Assembly: GCA_947644545.1 (NCBI GenBank)
Contig: CANRZW010000032.1
Span: 1-41,911, forward strand
Length of the DNA: 41,911 bases
DNA from: an uncultured Lachnospiraceae bacterium
GTDB lineage: Bacteria > Bacillota > Clostridia > Lachnospirales > Lachnospiraceae
Reading direction: 5' to 3'
Part shown: piece after piece, positions 40,270 to 41,911 of the stretch
Numbering within the stretch: position 1 is the stretch's first letter
How the letters are laid out: the number at the start of each line of letters is the position of its first letter
Position numbers and translations under genes: made by a program
Notes under the pieces: generated by a model
The model's database searches: none
What the model was told of the DNA's origin: nothing
What the model saw: only the letters and a program-made list of their open reading frames with translations

Positions 40270-41835
40270 ATGGAGCGCGGGCAATACAACAAAAATGACA
40301 TTGTCACGGTGATGATAGAGGATATCGGAAACGACGGAGAGGGTATTGGTAAATGTGACGGTTATACCCTTTTCGTGAAGGATGCGGTCCTTGGCGATAC
40401 GGTTGAAGCACGGATCACGAAATGTAAGAAGAATTACGGTTATGCGAGAGTAGAGAAGGTGGTAACGCCTTCTTCTTTTCGTGTGGAACCGAAATGCAGG
40501 TGTCACAGGCAGTGCGGCGGCTGCCAGATCCAGGCGATGAGTTATGAAAGACAGCTTGTGTATAAGGCAGATAAAGTACGAAATAATCTGATGCGGATCG
40601 GCGGCTTTACTGCGGGACTCCTGGATGAGATCATGGAGCCGGTAGTGGGTATGGAAGAGCCGTGGCACTATCGCAATAAGGCGCAGTTTCCGGTAGGCTA
40701 TGATAAAGCGGGAAATCTTGTTGCCGGTTTCTATGCGGGCAGGACGCATGATATTATTGCCAATACGGACTGCGCGCTGGGCGCGCCGGAGAATCAGGTT
40801 ATTCTGGAGACGGTGCTTGCCTATATGCGGGAGAATGGGGTGAGCGCCTACCGGGAAAACGAGGGAACCGGTCTGGTGCGGCATGTGTTAATCCGCACCG
40901 GGTTTGCAACAGGGGAGATCATGGTCTGTCTGGTGATCAATGGCAAGAGATTGCCAGCAGAAGAGAAGCTGGTGGAGAAGCTGCGGGGAATCGTGTTTGA
41001 AGAGGGCAAGCCAGGGAAGGCGCCGGCAAACAAGGAGAATGCCGGTAAACATATAGCCAGTATTTCGATCAGCGTCAACACGGAGCGGACAAATGTCATC
41101 ATGGGGCAGGAAATCCGGCTGTTGTGGGGAAGCAGGGCAATCAGGGACAGCATCGGCGGGCTTGCGTTTTCCATATCGCCGCTTTCCTTTTATCAGGTCA
41201 ATCTGGGGCAGACCGAGAAGCTATACAGCCTGGCGCTTGCCTATGCGGGACTTACCGGAAAAGAGACGGTTTGGGATCTGTACTGTGGGATTGGGACGAT
41301 CTCGCTCTTTATGGCCGGGCGGGCTAAGAAGGTGTATGGCGTTGAAGTCGTACCGCAGGCCATCGAGGATGCTCGGGAGAATGCGCGGCTCAATGGGATC
41401 TCGAACGTGGAATTCTATGTGGGGAAGGCGGAGGAAGTTCTGCCGGCGTTTTATGCCGGATACGGCTATACGGACAAGGATGGGGCATCTTCCGGGGTTG
41501 AGCAGGAGATGACAGCGGAAGGGGCAGCCGGAGAGTGGACGGAGCAGGACGCTGTCTGTGCGGTAACGGATGCACTGCCGGATAAGAAGAGACACCCGGA
41601 TGTGATTGTGGTAGATCCGCCACGGAAAGGCTGTGACGAGAAATGTCTGGAGACAATGCTTGCCATGCAGCCGGACCGGATCGTGTATGTGAGCTGTGAT
41701 TCGGCTACGCTGGCGCGGGATCTTAAGGTATTGTGTGGCGGCGGGTATGAGTTGAAACGTGTGAGAGTGGTGGATCAGTTCGGACATACGGTGCATGTGG
41801 AGACTGTGGTGTTGATACAAAGGAAAGATACCTAG
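40270..41835 (+). CDS. rlmD: 23S rRNA (uracil-C5)-methyltransferase, RlmD/RlmCD type
   Basis: The 521-residue enzyme has a TRAM domain (~1-62), the four-cysteine iron-sulfur site (Cys76, Cys82, Cys85, Cys168; C-x5-C-x2-C plus TDCALG), and a class I SAM methyltransferase domain with DLYCGIGTISLF, VDPPRKGCDEK and the catalytic Cys476 in VYVSCDSATLARD. It methylates C5 of uridine in 23S rRNA; Gram-positive members often do both U747 and U1939. A ~40-residue Glu/Ala/Gly-rich insertion (about 398-438) lies between the SAM motifs and the DPP loop. ATG 40270, with GAGAGGT just upstream, is preferred to GTG 40264. The remaining 76 bases of the window hold nothing I can name. Confidence 0.93.
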   Translation: MERGQYNKNDIVTVMIEDIGNDGEGIGKCDGYTLFVKDAVLGDTVEARITKCKKNYGYARVEKVVTPSSFRVEPKCRCHRQCGGCQIQAMSYERQLVYKADKVRNNLMRIGGFTAGLLDEIMEPVVGMEEPWHYRNKAQFPVGYDKAGNLVAGFYAGRTHDIIANTDCALGAPENQVILETVLAYMRENGVSAYRENEGTGLVRHVLIRTGFATGEIMVCLVINGKRLPAEEKLVEKLRGIVFEEGKPGKAPANKENAGKHIASISISVNTERTNVIMGQEIRLLWGSRAIRDSIGGLAFSISPLSFYQVNLGQTEKLYSLALAYAGLTGKETVWDLYCGIGTISLFMAGRAKKVYGVEVVPQAIEDARENARLNGISNVEFYVGKAEEVLPAFYAGYGYTDKDGASSGVEQEMTAEGAAGEWTEQDAVCAVTDALPDKKRHPDVIVVDPPRKGCDEKCLETMLAMQPDRIVYVSCDSATLARDLKVLCGGGYELKRVRVVDQFGHTVHVETVVLIQRKDT

Positions 41836-41911
41836 AAATCCTTGAATTTGCGCACTTTGTGACATTTTTCAGTTTCAACAAAATCGGTGAAAATCATAAG
41901 GAAAAGATACT

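Overview
The window looks like chromosomal DNA of a gut Clostridia bacterium, most likely a Lachnospiraceae member. I base this on moderate GC, strong AGGAGG-type ribosome binding sites, and a Firmicutes gene complement: mutS2 with a C-terminal Smr domain, a YhaM-type HD nuclease, an RlmD/RlmCD-type methyltransferase, a BmpA/NupOPQ-type nucleoside ABC importer, LacI-controlled sugar ABC genes and lipobox lipoproteins. No rRNA, tRNA, CRISPR array, complete insertion sequence or phage gene is visible. Family assignments were made by reading motifs; no database was searched.

Left part (1-12.1 kb), housekeeping and regulation: the end of an Lrp/AsnC regulator overlaps a class I aminotransferase, followed by trmL. 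A convergent orphan sensor kinase, an AraC/GyrI regulator with a lipoprotein, a ClbS/DfsB-like protein with a WYL regulator, mutS2 and an OmpR-type response regulator come next. Three bases after the response regulator lies a doubly damaged AAA-ATPase/PD-(D/E)XK gene, where the partner kinase would normally be expected. This looks like a rearrangement joint.

Middle (12.1-20.8 kb), nucleoside salvage: a structured leader precedes a BMP-family lipoprotein. A strong internal terminator then separates it from an ABC ATPase, two permeases, a YczE-like membrane protein, a Crp/Fnr regulator and purine nucleoside phosphorylase. The set reads as uptake of purine nucleosides followed by phosphorolysis. 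A CAT-fold acetyltransferase and a clear terminator close the block.

Right part (20.8-37.6 kb), the most striking region: an esterase-rich carbohydrate locus. It holds a type B carboxylesterase, a solute-binding lipoprotein with two ABC permeases, a CE1-like esterase, a LacI regulator, a double alpha/beta-hydrolase, three paralogous beta-lactamase-fold serine hydrolases, an MFS transporter, an esterase-like protein whose nucleophile serine has become alanine, and a GH51 arabinofuranosidase. Only one glycoside hydrolase accompanies seven hydrolase-fold proteins, and none of the enzymes has an obvious signal peptide. Four copies of a 16-bp palindrome close to ACTAAAACGAATTAGC sit at the promoters of the carboxylesterase, the binding protein, the divergent serine hydrolase and the MFS operon, making a probable LacI regulon. 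My inference is import of acylated (for example feruloylated or acetylated) arabinose-containing oligosaccharides, intracellular removal of the acyl groups and then of arabinose.

End (37.6-41.9 kb), housekeeping: a membrane-anchored HtrA-like protein that has lost all three catalytic residues, a YhaM-type nuclease, and an RlmD-type 23S rRNA methyltransferase.
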